From an uncultured Pedobacter sp. (lineage in GTDB: Bacteria; Bacteroidota; Bacteroidia; Sphingobacteriales; Sphingobacteriaceae): a stretch of 31,814 nucleotides of DNA. Position numbers and translations under genes: made by a program. Positions within the stretch are counted from its first letter, which is position 1, and every line of letters begins with the position of its first letter. Of this stretch, positions 8,421 through 17,270 are shown piece by piece. The stretch lies in contig CAMLDJ010000033.1 in NCBI GenBank assembly GCA_946478755.1, positions 1 through 31,814 of the forward strand, written 5' to 3'. The notes under the pieces were generated by a model that saw only the letters and a program-made list of their open reading frames with translations, did no database searches and had not been told where the DNA came from.

Positions 8421-8978
8421 ATGGCTGATTATAAAAATCTTTCGGATAAAGCGTTGGTTGACCTGTTAAAACAAGGCGACAATATTGCTTTTATAGAGAT
8501 CTTTGACCGCTATTACATTTTACTGTTCTCCTTTACCTGCAGGCGGTTAAATGATAAAGAGATAGCAAAAGATCTGGTTCATGATGCATTTGCTGATATC
8601 TGGGAAAAGTGCCAGACGGTCAACATTCCGGGAGAACTGGCGACCTTTCTCTTTACTGTGGTTAAGAACAGGATTCTCGATTATTACAAACACAGTAAAA
8701 TCTCTAAGAAATATGCAGATGATTTTCAGGCTTATATTGATGAAACGCATAATGTGACCGATCACCTGGTGCGCCATCATGAGTTGCTGGCCTTGATTGA
8801 AAAAGAAATTGCAGCGCTGCCGGAGAAAATGCGGAAGGTGTTTGAGCTAAGCCGACAGACGACCATGAACCGCAAGGAGATTTCAGAACATTTAGGCCTT
8901 CCGGAGAATACCGTTAAAACCAATATGCACCGGGCTTTAAAAATCCTTCGCCGAAAATTAAGCTTGTTGTTTTGTTAA
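8421..8978 (+). CDS. ECF-type RNA polymerase sigma factor (module 1)
   Basis: 185 residues, the usual size for the Bacteroides-expansion group of sigma-70 ECF factors. Region 2 covers about residues 20-90, with 'FIEIFDRYYILLFSFTCRRL' and 'KDLVHDAFADIWEK' (core binding and -10 recognition). Region 4 (about 120-180) ends in a helix-turn-helix 'MNRKEISEHLGLPENTVKTN' followed by 'HRALKILRRKL' (-35 recognition). It stands directly upstream of a FecR-type anti-sigma gene and a susC/susD pair, the standard arrangement for cell-surface signalling. It is a close paralogue of the sigma factor at 20325-20909; region 4 is almost identical, so both may recognise the same promoters. Confidence 0.95.
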   Translation: MADYKNLSDKALVDLLKQGDNIAFIEIFDRYYILLFSFTCRRLNDKEIAKDLVHDAFADIWEKCQTVNIPGELATFLFTVVKNRILDYYKHSKISKKYADDFQAYIDETHNVTDHLVRHHELLALIEKEIAALPEKMRKVFELSRQTTMNRKEISEHLGLPENTVKTNMHRALKILRRKLSLLFC

Positions 8979-9062
8979 CCTATGCGGTATTACCCATGAA
9001 ATGGATTTTATCACATAATATTTTGCAGATATCTTGTAACTTAAATTTTTTATCAAATTTTT

Positions 9063-9090
9063 GAACCCTAATACCCTACTTAATCGTAAT
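9063..9090 (+). promoter_or_regulatory. Candidate ECF-sigma promoter of fecR 1 (GAACC-N17-CGTAAT)
   Basis: GAACC (9063-9067) and CGTAAT (9085-9090) are separated by 17 bases. The GAAC/CGT pair is the general form of ECF promoters. Module 2 has GAACC-N17-CGTCAT at the same place before its fecR. The predicted transcript start is about 20 bases before the GTG start codon. Confidence 0.55.
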
Positions 9091-9118
9091 ATACTAACAA
9101 ACCTAAAACATACCCCAC

Positions 9119-10264
9119 GTGGATGCAAAAACGTTGCTCGAAAAATACATGGCTGGTCAATGTACGCCAGAAGAACAAAAATTTGTTGAGGATTACATCA
9201 CTAACGACCGCATAACGCCTCAGGATCTGATCGCAATGCAGTCCGATCTGATGGAGCTGCGGTCAAGAACAGTCGGCCCGCATCTTAAAACAAGAAAAAT
9301 GAGCTGGCCGCTGCGGGTTGCCGTTGCCGCCGCAATCATCATTATTTTATCACTTGTTGGCACCTTGTTTATGGCTCGGTTAGGCGCTCCGGACAGCGTT
9401 CCGCCTGCAGTGCTTGCCAATAAAATCAACCCGGGTAAAGATCAGGCGGTCTTAACGCTGGCCAATGGAACCGAGATCAATTTAAGCGAGGCCAAAAGCG
9501 GACCATTGCTGAAAAGTGAAGAGATTGAGATCACAAAAACGGAAGACGGTACCCTGGTTTACAAGCTTGTAGGCTCAGGATCCAATAGCTCGGGATACAA
9601 TACCATAACTACCCCAAGGGGTGGACAGTATAAGGTCGTCCTGGCCGATGGCACGATGGTATGGCTCAACGCTGCTTCCAGTCTGTCTTATCACGCCTCT
9701 TTAAATAATGGTGCGCAGGTGCGGCACATAAAAATGAGTGGTGAGGCTTACTTTGAAGTGAAGAAAGACAAAGCCCATCCATTTATCGTAACAACCGATC
9801 GGCAGGAACTGAAAGTACTCGGTACGCATTTCAACGTTTCGGCCTATCCCGATGAGTACGCTACCAGGACTACCTTATTGGAAGGGTCTGTACGCATTTC
9901 TCATCTGGCATCACCTGACCCGGTTTCTACGGGTACCCGCCTGGGTAGCGTGATCCTTAAACCCAATCAGCAATCAACCCTAACACAAAATAACATCCAA
10001 ATTGCAGCAGTAGACGCTGAAGAGGCTGTGGCCTGGAAAAATGGTGAATTCCTTTTCCAGAACAAGCCTTTAGAAAACATTATGCTTGAAATATCAAGAT
10101 GGTATAATGTAGACGTGGTCTACGAAGATAAACAGGTAGCTCAAAAGCTATTTGGTGGCATGATATCCAGGTCAGAAGAGCTTGCCCGGGTATTGTCGGC
10201 ACTTGAAGTAACAGGGGACGTTCATTTTAAAGTGGAAGGGAGGAGAGTGACCGTTATGAAATAA
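9119..10264 (+). CDS. FecR-family anti-sigma factor (module 1)
   Basis: 381 residues with a GTG start (MDAKTLLEKYMAGQCTPEEQ). The N-terminal cytoplasmic part (about 1-63) would bind the sigma factor, one membrane segment lies at about 65-86, and the periplasmic FecR domain follows ('NTITTPRGGQYKVVLADGT', 'VWLNAASSLSYH', 'GEAYFEV', 'LGTHFNVSAY', 'TTLLEGSVRIS'). The C-terminal about 70 residues ('FLFQNKPLENIMLEISRWY') match DUF4974, the STN-like part that pairs with the SusC signalling domain. The protein would hold the sigma factor inactive until the outer-membrane SusC signals ligand binding. A promoter-like motif directly upstream suggests it and downstream genes can be transcribed apart from the sigma gene. 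Confidence 0.95.
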   Translation: MDAKTLLEKYMAGQCTPEEQKFVEDYITNDRITPQDLIAMQSDLMELRSRTVGPHLKTRKMSWPLRVAVAAAIIIILSLVGTLFMARLGAPDSVPPAVLANKINPGKDQAVLTLANGTEINLSEAKSGPLLKSEEIEITKTEDGTLVYKLVGSGSNSSGYNTITTPRGGQYKVVLADGTMVWLNAASSLSYHASLNNGAQVRHIKMSGEAYFEVKKDKAHPFIVTTDRQELKVLGTHFNVSAYPDEYATRTTLLEGSVRISHLASPDPVSTGTRLGSVILKPNQQSTLTQNNIQIAAVDAEEAVAWKNGEFLFQNKPLENIMLEISRWYNVDVVYEDKQVAQKLFGGMISRSEELARVLSALEVTGDVHFKVEGRRVTVMK

Positions 10265-10370
10265 AATCTACACACCAAACCGCAATACAAGGCAACAAAC
10301 GTTTTAAACATTTCCAACAAAGGCTAAATGAAATGGGGGGATTCCATTTGGCAAGGGATAAAAATTATCT

Positions 10371-10403
10371 AAAAAAAGGTCAGTAGAGCTAAACCTACTG
10401 ACC
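10371..10403 (-). terminator. Minus-strand intrinsic terminator upstream of susC 1
   Basis: A perfect 9-bp stem (GGTCAGTAG at 10378-10386 with CTACTGACC at 10395-10403) and an 8-base loop. On the minus strand the stem is followed directly by seven Ts (10371-10377). On the plus strand it is followed by AAGAGCC, so it can terminate only leftward transcription. No minus-strand gene exists to the right for many kilobases, so the terminator implies a short antisense transcript. Confidence 0.75.
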
Positions 10404-10450
10404 AAGAGCCTGTATTCAGAAAATAAGCACAACTCATTTACTATTCACAG
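10371..10450 (-). ncRNA. Predicted ~80-nt antisense RNA in the susC 1 leader
   Basis: Inferred from a minus-strand promoter-like motif (10456-10487) and an intrinsic terminator (10371-10403) facing each other correctly at about 80 bases. The transcript would start near 10450 and contain no ORF of note. It would lie antisense to any long susC or fecR-susC transcript. The same arrangement occurs at susC 2. Antisense RNAs of this kind (DonS type) are known at susC-like genes in Bacteroides. The RNA itself has not been seen here; only its signals have. Confidence 0.5.
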
Positions 10451-10532
10451 ACAAACAAACTTAGACAATATTGTTTGGTAAAACAATATTAACGGTCCCT
10501 CATTTGGCCGCTGGGTTTTTGTCACAAACCAA
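10447..10532 (+). promoter_or_regulatory. Conserved susC leader block (module 1)
   Basis: This block is strongly similar to 22454-22544 before susC 2, although the sequences further upstream differ. It begins ACAGACAAACAAACTTAGAC. It includes a hairpin AATATTG / CAATATT whose stem is kept while its 10-base loop differs between copies, then AACGGT-CCTCATTT, CCGCT and a TTTGTC-CAAA segment running to the start codon. It may contain a susC control element on the plus strand as well as the antisense promoter. Confidence 0.7.
10456..10487 (-). promoter_or_regulatory. Candidate minus-strand promoter (ATTG-N20-TAAGTTTG) in the susC 1 leader
   Basis: Read on the minus strand, TAAGTTTG (complement of 10456-10463) is a full match to TAnnTTTG. 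ATTG (complement of 10484-10487) stands 20 bases upstream as a near-match to the -33 TTTG. Both boxes and the spacing are identical at susC 2 (22463-22494). Confidence 0.5.
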
Positions 10533-13500
10533 ATGGAAATGTACATTAATACTCACAGCGAGCGTGTGTGGCAAACACGTATCCGTAAAATACTACTCAT
10601 AATGCGGCTAACTATTGTCATTATCTTAGTCACCCTATTTCAGCTCAATGCTGCCAGGTCTTTCGGACAGCATATCAGCTACGTGGGTAAAAACATCCCT
10701 TTATACAAACTCTTTAAGGAGATCAGGAAACAGACCGGCTACAACATCATCTGGAGCGGAGAAGACCTGGATCTTTCCAAAACGGTGAAGGTGAACTTCA
10801 AGAACGCAGCACTGGAGGAAGTTTTGAAAAATAGCCTGTCGGGTTTGCCCATTGTCTATACGATTGTAGATAGAACGGTCAACCTGAAAAGGAGCGGGCC
10901 ACCTGCTTTGGACGAGGTGTCCGCAGATGTTGTTGCTATCGATATACGTGGCCGGGTGCTCGATGAAAAAAATGAGCCACTATTTGGGGCTACGGTTAAA
11001 GTAAAAGGAGCCAATACCGTCACGATCACAGACAGCAAAGGTGAATTTGTATTGAAAAACATAGGTGAGAAGGCGGTATTGATCATTTCTTATCTAGGAT
11101 TTGAAGCGATAGAGGTTTCGGCAAAAGAAGACCTTGGCGAGATAAAGCTGACTTCCTATGAAAGCAGGCTTGAAGAGGTGGAAGTGGTGAGTACCGGATA
11201 TCAGCATCTTCCCAAGGAGAGGGCCACCGGCAGCTTTGTGCTGGTCAATAATGAGTTAATTAACCGGAGTGTCTCTACCAACATTCTGGACCGGTTAAAA
11301 GGCGTGACCAGCGGGTTATTATTTGACAACACTACAGGAACAGACCTGGGGTTTAGTATAAGAGGAAGAAGTACCATTTTTGCCAATACAAATCCATTAA
11401 TTGTTTTGGATAACTTTCCTTATGACGGAGATCTTGGTACGATTAACCCTAATGACGTAGAAAATATCAGCATTCTAAGAGACGCAGCAGCAGCATCTAT
11501 ATGGGGCGTAAGGGCCAGTAATGGCGTGGTTGTCATCACTACAAAAAAAGGCAAGTACGATCAAATGTTAAAGGTTGGATTCAACAGTAATGTTACCATC
11601 GGAGAAAAGCCCGATTTATTTGCCAGCCCGGAATTGAAAGCTTCTGATTACATCGAAGTGGAGCGCTTCCTTTTTGCAAAGGGAAGATTTAGCGTTGAAC
11701 TCGCAACTCCGGAAACTTATATCTCGCCAGTAGTTGAAATTTTATCAACTCAAACAGATCAAAATGAGATAGAACGACAGCTCAATGTGCTGAAACAGCA
11801 GGATATCAGAAATGATCTGTTAAAATATTATTACAGGAATGCGCTAAACCAGCAATATGCATTAAGCTTTGATGGGGGAGGGAGGCAAAACCAATATTAC
11901 TTTTCCATCGGTTACGATCATAATGATCAGGATTATGTGAGTGACTCCAATGAAAGGCTAAATTTAACCGCTCAGAACACTTACAGCCTATTGAAAGATA
12001 AACTACGCGCCAACGTTGGCATCAGATATACTTCTTTAAAACGGATTTCTAATAGTGGAAATGCTTCTATTGATTTCTATATGAAACCTTACATAGATCT
12101 GGTTGATGAAGAAGGAAATGCAGTTTCTGTTCTCCGGCACAAAAAAGCCTGGCTGGATACAGTCGGTTCAGGCCGCTTGCTGGACTGGGCATGGAGACCA
12201 AAGGATGAACTGGATAGAACAAATCACAGGAGCACACTTGACAATTATGTGCTGAATTTAGATTTGAAATACAAAATACTTGAGGGTCTAGACATCCAGG
12301 GCCAATATCAGTATAGCAAAGGATCAGATGAACTTAATCATCTTTCTACATCAGACTCCTATTATACCAGAAATCTGATTAATCAGTTCTCCATTGTTAA
12401 ACCTAATGAAGTTATCCGGCCAGTCCCTTTAGGGAATATACTGGAAAAAGTACTTACCCGAGGTATATCGCAAAGTTTAAGGCTTCAGGTTAATTATTCA
12501 AAAAATTGGCTCGAGCATACACTGTCTGCTTTAGCAGGATCAGACATCAAAGATTACCATAATCAAACTCACGACTATACTTTGTATGGATATGACGAAG
12601 AGAATGGCCTGGTGTCGAATATTGATTTTGCTGGTTCCTATAAAAATCTCGTTAACGGTTCTTCTGTATCTATCCCAGGCAGAGTTAGTGAATCGGGTCA
12701 AACGGATAGATATATATCCTATTTCAGTAACGCACAATATGCATACAAGGATAAATATATCTTGTCGGCAAGCTTAAGGTTTGACGAATCCAATTTGTTC
12801 GGCGTTAAAACCAATCAGAAAGGGGTGCCCTTATGGTCAGTAGGAGGAATGTGGGATATGACAAAGGATTTTTTTCAATCTGCAAAATGGCTAGATCAAT
12901 TGAGGTTCAGAGCAACATTTGGATACAATGGGAATGTTGATAAGACTGTTTCCGCATTTGTAACGGCTCAATCTACTGGAAATAACAGGTTCAATCAGTT
13001 AACTGCAACGGTGGTTAACCCTCCTAATCCCTCGCTAAGATGGGAAAAGATTCAGATGATAAACTTTGCATTGGAATATTCCTTATTCAATAGCCGTCTT
13101 TCAGGAAATATAGAGTATTATCATAAAAAAGGAAAAGATATTATAGGATACAGTCCACTGGCTCCTTCCTCAGGAATTAATGTGTTTAAGGGGAATTCGG
13201 CAAACATCGCGGGCAATGGATTTGACATTACCCTATCCAGTCGAAATATTGTGAAACGTAATTTCGCCTGGCAAACCGCATTACTCCTTAGCAAAGCACA
13301 AGATAAAATAACGGCTTACAATGCCAATACTACGCCATTAGCTTTTCATGTGGGTTATCCTTATAATGGCATTTTCAGCTATCGCTGGGAAGGGCTTGAT
13401 CCACTAACCGGAGATCCTTTAGGCTATTATGCAGGGAAAAAAAGTACGGAATGGGGGAATATTGCCAATGCTGATAGTTTAAACAATACCACGGTATATA

Positions 13501-13982
13501 GTGGCCCGGGAACACCTACTTATTTTGGAAGTATCCGCAACAGTGTAACGTATAAGAACTTCAATTTATCCTTCAACATTATCTATAAGTTTGGTTACTA
13601 CTTCAGGTCAAATTCAGTAGATTATACGAAGTTATTTGGGTTTAACGGATCACATCAGGATTACAATAAGAGATGGCTTCAACCAGGAGATGAATCAAAG
13701 ACGTACGTACCTTCCGCTGTTTATCCAACAAATTTTGAAAGAGAAAGTTTCTATGCCATGTCATCTGTATTGGTTGAAAATGGTGATCATATTCGATTAC
13801 AGGATGTCCGCCTGAGCTACGACATCAACAAACAAAACTCAAGGTTTAAGAATATTGGTATTTATTTGTATGCAAGCAACTTAGGATTAATATGGAAAGC
13901 GAATAAAAAGGGATTAGATCCTGAAAGTCAGATCATCCCATTGCAAAAAAATATCTCCATTGGTTTCAAAACACAATTCTAA
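10533..13982 (+). CDS. SusC/RagA-family TonB-dependent outer-membrane transporter with STN domain (module 1)
   Basis: 1149 residues. A long N-terminal signal region (basic start, hydrophobic core about 22-40) is followed by an STN signalling domain (about 48-112, 'PLYKLFKEIRKQTGYNIIW'), a carboxypeptidase-regulatory-like domain (about 133-215, 'VRGRVLDEKNEPLFGATVKV'), and a plug domain (about 228-345, 'LDRLKGVTSGLLFDN', 'SIRGRSTIFANTNPLIVLDN', 'VENISILRDAAAASIWGVRA', 'NGVVVITTKKGK'). The rest is a beta-barrel ending in '-SIGFKTQF' with the terminal Phe that BAM recognises. The STN domain links it to FecR. A pair of this type imports and senses an extracellular ligand with its SusD partner. 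The ligand cannot be predicted; no carbohydrate-active enzyme is nearby. Confidence 0.95.
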   Translation: MEMYINTHSERVWQTRIRKILLIMRLTIVIILVTLFQLNAARSFGQHISYVGKNIPLYKLFKEIRKQTGYNIIWSGEDLDLSKTVKVNFKNAALEEVLKNSLSGLPIVYTIVDRTVNLKRSGPPALDEVSADVVAIDIRGRVLDEKNEPLFGATVKVKGANTVTITDSKGEFVLKNIGEKAVLIISYLGFEAIEVSAKEDLGEIKLTSYESRLEEVEVVSTGYQHLPKERATGSFVLVNNELINRSVSTNILDRLKGVTSGLLFDNTTGTDLGFSIRGRSTIFANTNPLIVLDNFPYDGDLGTINPNDVENISILRDAAAASIWGVRASNGVVVITTKKGKYDQMLKVGFNSNVTIGEKPDLFASPELKASDYIEVERFLFAKGRFSVELATPETYISPVVEILSTQTDQNEIERQLNVLKQQDIRNDLLKYYYRNALNQQYALSFDGGGRQNQYYFSIGYDHNDQDYVSDSNERLNLTAQNTYSLLKDKLRANVGIRYTSLKRISNSGNASIDFYMKPYIDLVDEEGNAVSVLRHKKAWLDTVGSGRLLDWAWRPKDELDRTNHRSTLDNYVLNLDLKYKILEGLDIQGQYQYSKGSDELNHLSTSDSYYTRNLINQFSIVKPNEVIRPVPLGNILEKVLTRGISQSLRLQVNYSKNWLEHTLSALAGSDIKDYHNQTHDYTLYGYDEENGLVSNIDFAGSYKNLVNGSSVSIPGRVSESGQTDRYISYFSNAQYAYKDKYILSASLRFDESNLFGVKTNQKGVPLWSVGGMWDMTKDFFQSAKWLDQLRFRATFGYNGNVDKTVSAFVTAQSTGNNRFNQLTATVVNPPNPSLRWEKIQMINFALEYSLFNSRLSGNIEYYHKKGKDIIGYSPLAPSSGINVFKGNSANIAGNGFDITLSSRNIVKRNFAWQTALLLSKAQDKITAYNANTTPLAFHVGYPYNGIFSYRWEGLDPLTGDPLGYYAGKKSTEWGNIANADSLNNTTVYSGPGTPTYFGSIRNSVTYKNFNLSFNIIYKFGYYFRSNSVDYTKLFGFNGSHQDYNKRWLQPGDESKTYVPSAVYPTNFERESFYAMSSVLVENGDHIRLQDVRLSYDINKQNSRFKNIGIYLYASNLGLIWKANKKGLDPESQIIPLQKNISIGFKTQF

Positions 13983-13992
13983 AAAAAGAGCT

Positions 13993-15387
13993 ATGAAACA
14001 TGCATTTGTAAAACTGGCAATTATCCTATCGCTCAGTTTCTGTTTTTCCTGCAGTAAGAAAGATGATTTCCTGGATAAGAAACCCAGTACATCCTTGCTG
14101 GTACCCACAACACTAGCCGATTTCACAAAATTATTAGATAACCCTAATATGAACGTATCAGGTATGCTGGGGACAGTGTCGGCCGACGATTATTATTTAC
14201 CAAGTTATAAGATCTGGGAGTCAATTATTACCCCATATGAACGCAATGGATATATCTGGGCCAAAGACATATACCAGGGATCTGAAGACGTCAATGACTG
14301 GGCAATTCCTTATCAGCAGATATTATATGCAAACATTGTGCTCGAGGGCCTGCAAAAGTTAACATATAGCGCAGCAGATGAAGCGGAATACAACCGGATC
14401 AAGGGGCATGCACTGTTTATCAGAGGACACGCCCTGTTTAACTTATCCCAGCATTTTGCTGAGGCCTATGATGCTAATACAGCGAAGAGCGTTTTAGGAT
14501 TGCCTATTCGATTAGAATCCGATGTTACGGTAAAATCACACCGGGCAAATCTTCAGCAGACCTATGATCAGGTATTGGCTGATCTTACACAGGCAGCATC
14601 TTTGTTGCCCCATAAAGTGCCTGGTACTGACCGGAGCAGACCATATAAAGTTGCAGCCGAGGCTTTACTGGCAAGAGTTTACTTAAGTATGCGAAATTAT
14701 GATTTAGCCTTACAATATGCTGAAGCAGCTTTGAATTTGTATAGTACACTAATGTCGTTCCCTACCCTCAGCACTTCTTCAATCGCACCTATAACCGCAC
14801 TTAATCCGGAGACTATATTTTTTTGCAACCAGTCCTTTATCGCTTCCCGTCTGATCGCTACCAACAGGCTTGCACCAAACACGCTGGTCAACACGGAACT
14901 ATACAACATGTATGCTGCAAATGACCTTAGAAAGACCATTCTTTTTACCAATTCTACCATCCATCAAAAACCCGTATTTAAAGCAACCTATGATGGTACA
15001 ACAAGGGCATTTAGTGGAATAGCTACCGACGAACTTTATTTAATTAAAGCGGAATGCCAGGTAAGAGTAAAAAATTATCAGGATGGGTTGAGTACCCTCA
15101 ATGCGCTGCTCCTTACACGTTGGGTAAAAAATACTTTTGTAAATCTTGCGGCAGTAAATAAAAATGATGCCCTGGCAATTGTTTTACGGGAAAGGCGGAA
15201 AGAACTCCCCTTACGTGGACTGAGGTGGCAGGATCTGCGCAGGTTAAATAAAGAGGGCGCTAACATCAGTTTGACAAGAACCCTGGATGCTAACACGTAC
15301 ACGCTCACTCCAAACAGTTCACGATATGTTATGCCCATACCAGCCGAGGAAATACGGCTAAGCGGATTGGAAGATAACATTAGGTAA
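13993..15387 (+). CDS. SusD/RagB-family outer-membrane lipoprotein (module 1)
   Basis: 464 residues from the chosen ATG (MKHAFVKLAIILSLSFCFSC), which gives a proper lipoprotein signal with lipobox Cys20. The frame is open 11 codons further upstream but overlaps the susC end and would spoil the signal peptide. The helical SusD core with TPR-like repeats is visible ('IKGHALFIRGHALFNLSQHF', 'YKVAAEALLARVYLSMRNYD', 'DELYLIKAECQVRVKNYQDG'), followed by 'RRKELPLRGLRWQDLRRL', the typical C-terminal motif. SusD forms the lid on SusC and captures the ligand at the cell surface. The start is 10 bases after the susC stop. Confidence 0.93.
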   Translation: MKHAFVKLAIILSLSFCFSCSKKDDFLDKKPSTSLLVPTTLADFTKLLDNPNMNVSGMLGTVSADDYYLPSYKIWESIITPYERNGYIWAKDIYQGSEDVNDWAIPYQQILYANIVLEGLQKLTYSAADEAEYNRIKGHALFIRGHALFNLSQHFAEAYDANTAKSVLGLPIRLESDVTVKSHRANLQQTYDQVLADLTQAASLLPHKVPGTDRSRPYKVAAEALLARVYLSMRNYDLALQYAEAALNLYSTLMSFPTLSTSSIAPITALNPETIFFCNQSFIASRLIATNRLAPNTLVNTELYNMYAANDLRKTILFTNSTIHQKPVFKATYDGTTRAFSGIATDELYLIKAECQVRVKNYQDGLSTLNALLLTRWVKNTFVNLAAVNKNDALAIVLRERRKELPLRGLRWQDLRRLNKEGANISLTRTLDANTYTLTPNSSRYVMPIPAEEIRLSGLEDNIR

Positions 15388-15401
15388 TCTAGGGGAATTA
15401 T

Positions 15402-16907
15402 ATGAAAATGAACAAATATCTCCTCCATGTTTTCATGTTGCTGGCGTTCTATACGACAAAAGCACGAGGCGTTGAAAGATCAACAGCTCATAAAGATCAA
15501 TATGCATCGATCATAGGTCTTGTTCCTGAGTCAGCCGGTATAGATTCTGTTCGCTTATTTTTATATCCTGAAAATACGGCCAGTGAGCTATCGCTTAATA
15601 TTACAGGAATGAAGACTTTTACATCTAAGGTGAAAAACGGGAGATATTCTTTTGAGATCCCTGTAAATGACAAATTGCTTTACTTCAGCTTATACAAAAA
15701 CGCGGGGGCCTGGCCCGAAACAAAAGATAGGTCACTTAATTTTCACCTGGTTGAAAAAGGGGATTATGTGGTGATCAATCATTTTGGGTCAAAACTAACG
15801 TTCTGTGGTATAGGCTCAGCAAAACATACCTTGCACCTTCTTTTTAGCAATGAAGACGGTTACGAGTACCATTTTGATAATCCAGCTTTGTTTAAAAAGA
15901 AGCAACTTAGTACCAGCAATGCCGCGAAATATAATTTTAGGTATGAGGATACGCTTTCTAAAATTAAACGATTGCTTCAATTATTAGAAAAAAGTAAAGC
16001 TGAGCTAAGTGAAAAATCCTATCAGGTGCTTTACTGTGAAATCATTGGTAACTGTCAATATCCGTTAATACGTGCAACCGAAACTCTCACTGCGAATAAT
16101 GTTCAGATTCCCCAGTCAGATAAAGACGCCATAAAGCTAAAATTTGAAAGTATTCAGAAAGATTTAATGCGCTCCCGATTTTCTGACCACATTACTGCGT
16201 CCTCTATCAGATATGTAAAATATTGTGCGGAGCTTCTAAAACTACAAAAAACGCTGAGTAACGATACAGCCGGTTTTATTCAATATATTATTAAATCAAT
16301 TGACAAAACTGAGCTGCGGGATAAACTTTTGATTTTGGCTTTTGGTCTTTCTTATAAGCGATATGGCAAATTAACACAACTTGCCATAGATCATATGCAT
16401 AGTCCGGCTTTGAAACACGACCTTGCCAATTTTTATAACAAGCAAAGAAACGGCAGTATAGTGCCTGACGATTTTTTACTAATTGACCAATATAACAAGG
16501 AGATTAATTTATCCAGCTTTAAGGGCAAAGTTATATTTCTAGATTTTTGGTACGTTGGCTGCATTCCTTGTGCAGATTATTATAAAACAACAGTTTCTGT
16601 AGCTAAAAATAGTTTCATAGATTCAAAGGAAGTGGTTTTCGTCACGGTGTGCACAGAAAAGAACTATAAAAAATGGATCACAGCTCTTGAATCAGATGTA
16701 TATACCTCTAAAAGTGCGGTAAACCTGTTTACCGGGGGTAAAGAAATGGATCATCCATTGATTAAATATTTCAATGTGGTGGGCGCTCCGACACCTATAT
16801 TGATTGATAAAAAGTTCAATGTTTTTTGTAGAGATGAAATTTTGCTGGGGAGAGGTGGCCACCCCAGCTCATTGATTAATACCATTCAATTGTGTATTAA
16901 AAATTAA
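15402..16907 (+). CDS. TlpA-type thioredoxin-like protein, secreted
   Basis: 501 residues. A signal peptide (MKMNKYLLHVFMLLAFYTTKARG) without a lipobox suggests periplasmic export. Residues about 25-140 form a beta-rich N-terminal domain, followed by a long helical middle part (about 170-345). The C-terminal thioredoxin fold starts near residue 360 ('LSSFKGKVIFLDFWYVGCIPC'), with active-site C387-I-P-C390 and the cis-Pro region at 'VVGAPTPILID'. Family members of this form are common next to SusC/SusD pairs in Bacteroidota and act as periplasmic thiol-disulfide oxidoreductases. It follows susD 1 by 14 bases with an AGGGGA-type Shine-Dalgarno, so it belongs to module 1. It converges on the cysteine-containing peptide genes. 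Confidence 0.88.
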   Translation: MKMNKYLLHVFMLLAFYTTKARGVERSTAHKDQYASIIGLVPESAGIDSVRLFLYPENTASELSLNITGMKTFTSKVKNGRYSFEIPVNDKLLYFSLYKNAGAWPETKDRSLNFHLVEKGDYVVINHFGSKLTFCGIGSAKHTLHLLFSNEDGYEYHFDNPALFKKKQLSTSNAAKYNFRYEDTLSKIKRLLQLLEKSKAELSEKSYQVLYCEIIGNCQYPLIRATETLTANNVQIPQSDKDAIKLKFESIQKDLMRSRFSDHITASSIRYVKYCAELLKLQKTLSNDTAGFIQYIIKSIDKTELRDKLLILAFGLSYKRYGKLTQLAIDHMHSPALKHDLANFYNKQRNGSIVPDDFLLIDQYNKEINLSSFKGKVIFLDFWYVGCIPCADYYKTTVSVAKNSFIDSKEVVFVTVCTEKNYKKWITALESDVYTSKSAVNLFTGGKEMDHPLIKYFNVVGAPTPILIDKKFNVFCRDEILLGRGGHPSSLINTIQLCIKN

Positions 16908-16951
16908 TACCTGCTCTACTGGTTGCTGCTAATAAAAATGCTGGTATTATA

Positions 16952-17245
16952 TTATGGTATAGTTTCGTAATGGGTATGGGTTACCCAGGAGATCACATCC
17001 TCGTCGTCATAATAACCATTGGCATTTGGAAAACTATTTGGCTTCAAGGTACCCTTGCATTTTGTGCCCCCATCAAAGCAATCCCAGGTATTTCCCTGCT
17101 CCATGTGATCTATAATCATCCATTCAGTGGCAGATACGGGTGTAACTGTTTCAAAATCGGTTGGTTGGTTTGTTGCATTGGTAGTAACTGTACTAACAAC
17201 TGTGGCCATTATCGCAACGAAGATGCCAAGTAAAATCTTTCTCAT
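16952..17245 (-). CDS. Secreted CX6C protein, copy 1 (DUF6520-like)
   Basis: 97 residues: signal peptide (MRKILLGIFVAIMATVVSTV), a short variable spacer, then the shared core W-(x)n-EQG-x-TWDCF with C56 and C63 (C-x6-C), GTLK, and an aromatic G-Y-Y-D-D-E-D-V segment, ending HTHYETIP. It is the most divergent of four paralogues in both the spacer (TTNATNQPTDFETVTPV) and the residues after the core. The overall form resembles the DUF6520 small proteins of Sphingobacteria and Flavobacteria (short secreted, paired Cys, no known function), but the family name is tentative. It is the last gene of a four-gene array, 25 bases after copy 2. Confidence 0.8.
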   Translation of the reverse strand: MRKILLGIFVAIMATVVSTVTTNATNQPTDFETVTPVSATEWMIIDHMEQGNTWDCFDGGTKCKGTLKPNSFPNANGYYDDEDVISWVTHTHYETIP

Positions 17246-17270
17246 GATTTTTTAGTTATGGTTAACACTA

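Noticed and set aside
10461..10478. Plus-strand -7 box (TATTG-TTTG) before susC 1
   Set aside because: The spacing inside the box is one base too long and the second TTTG is not kept in the susC 2 leader.
16908..16951. Bidirectional terminator between the TlpA-type gene and the peptide array
   Set aside because: Only a weak AATACC/GGTATT dyad with a loop of more than 20 bases and no T-run is present.
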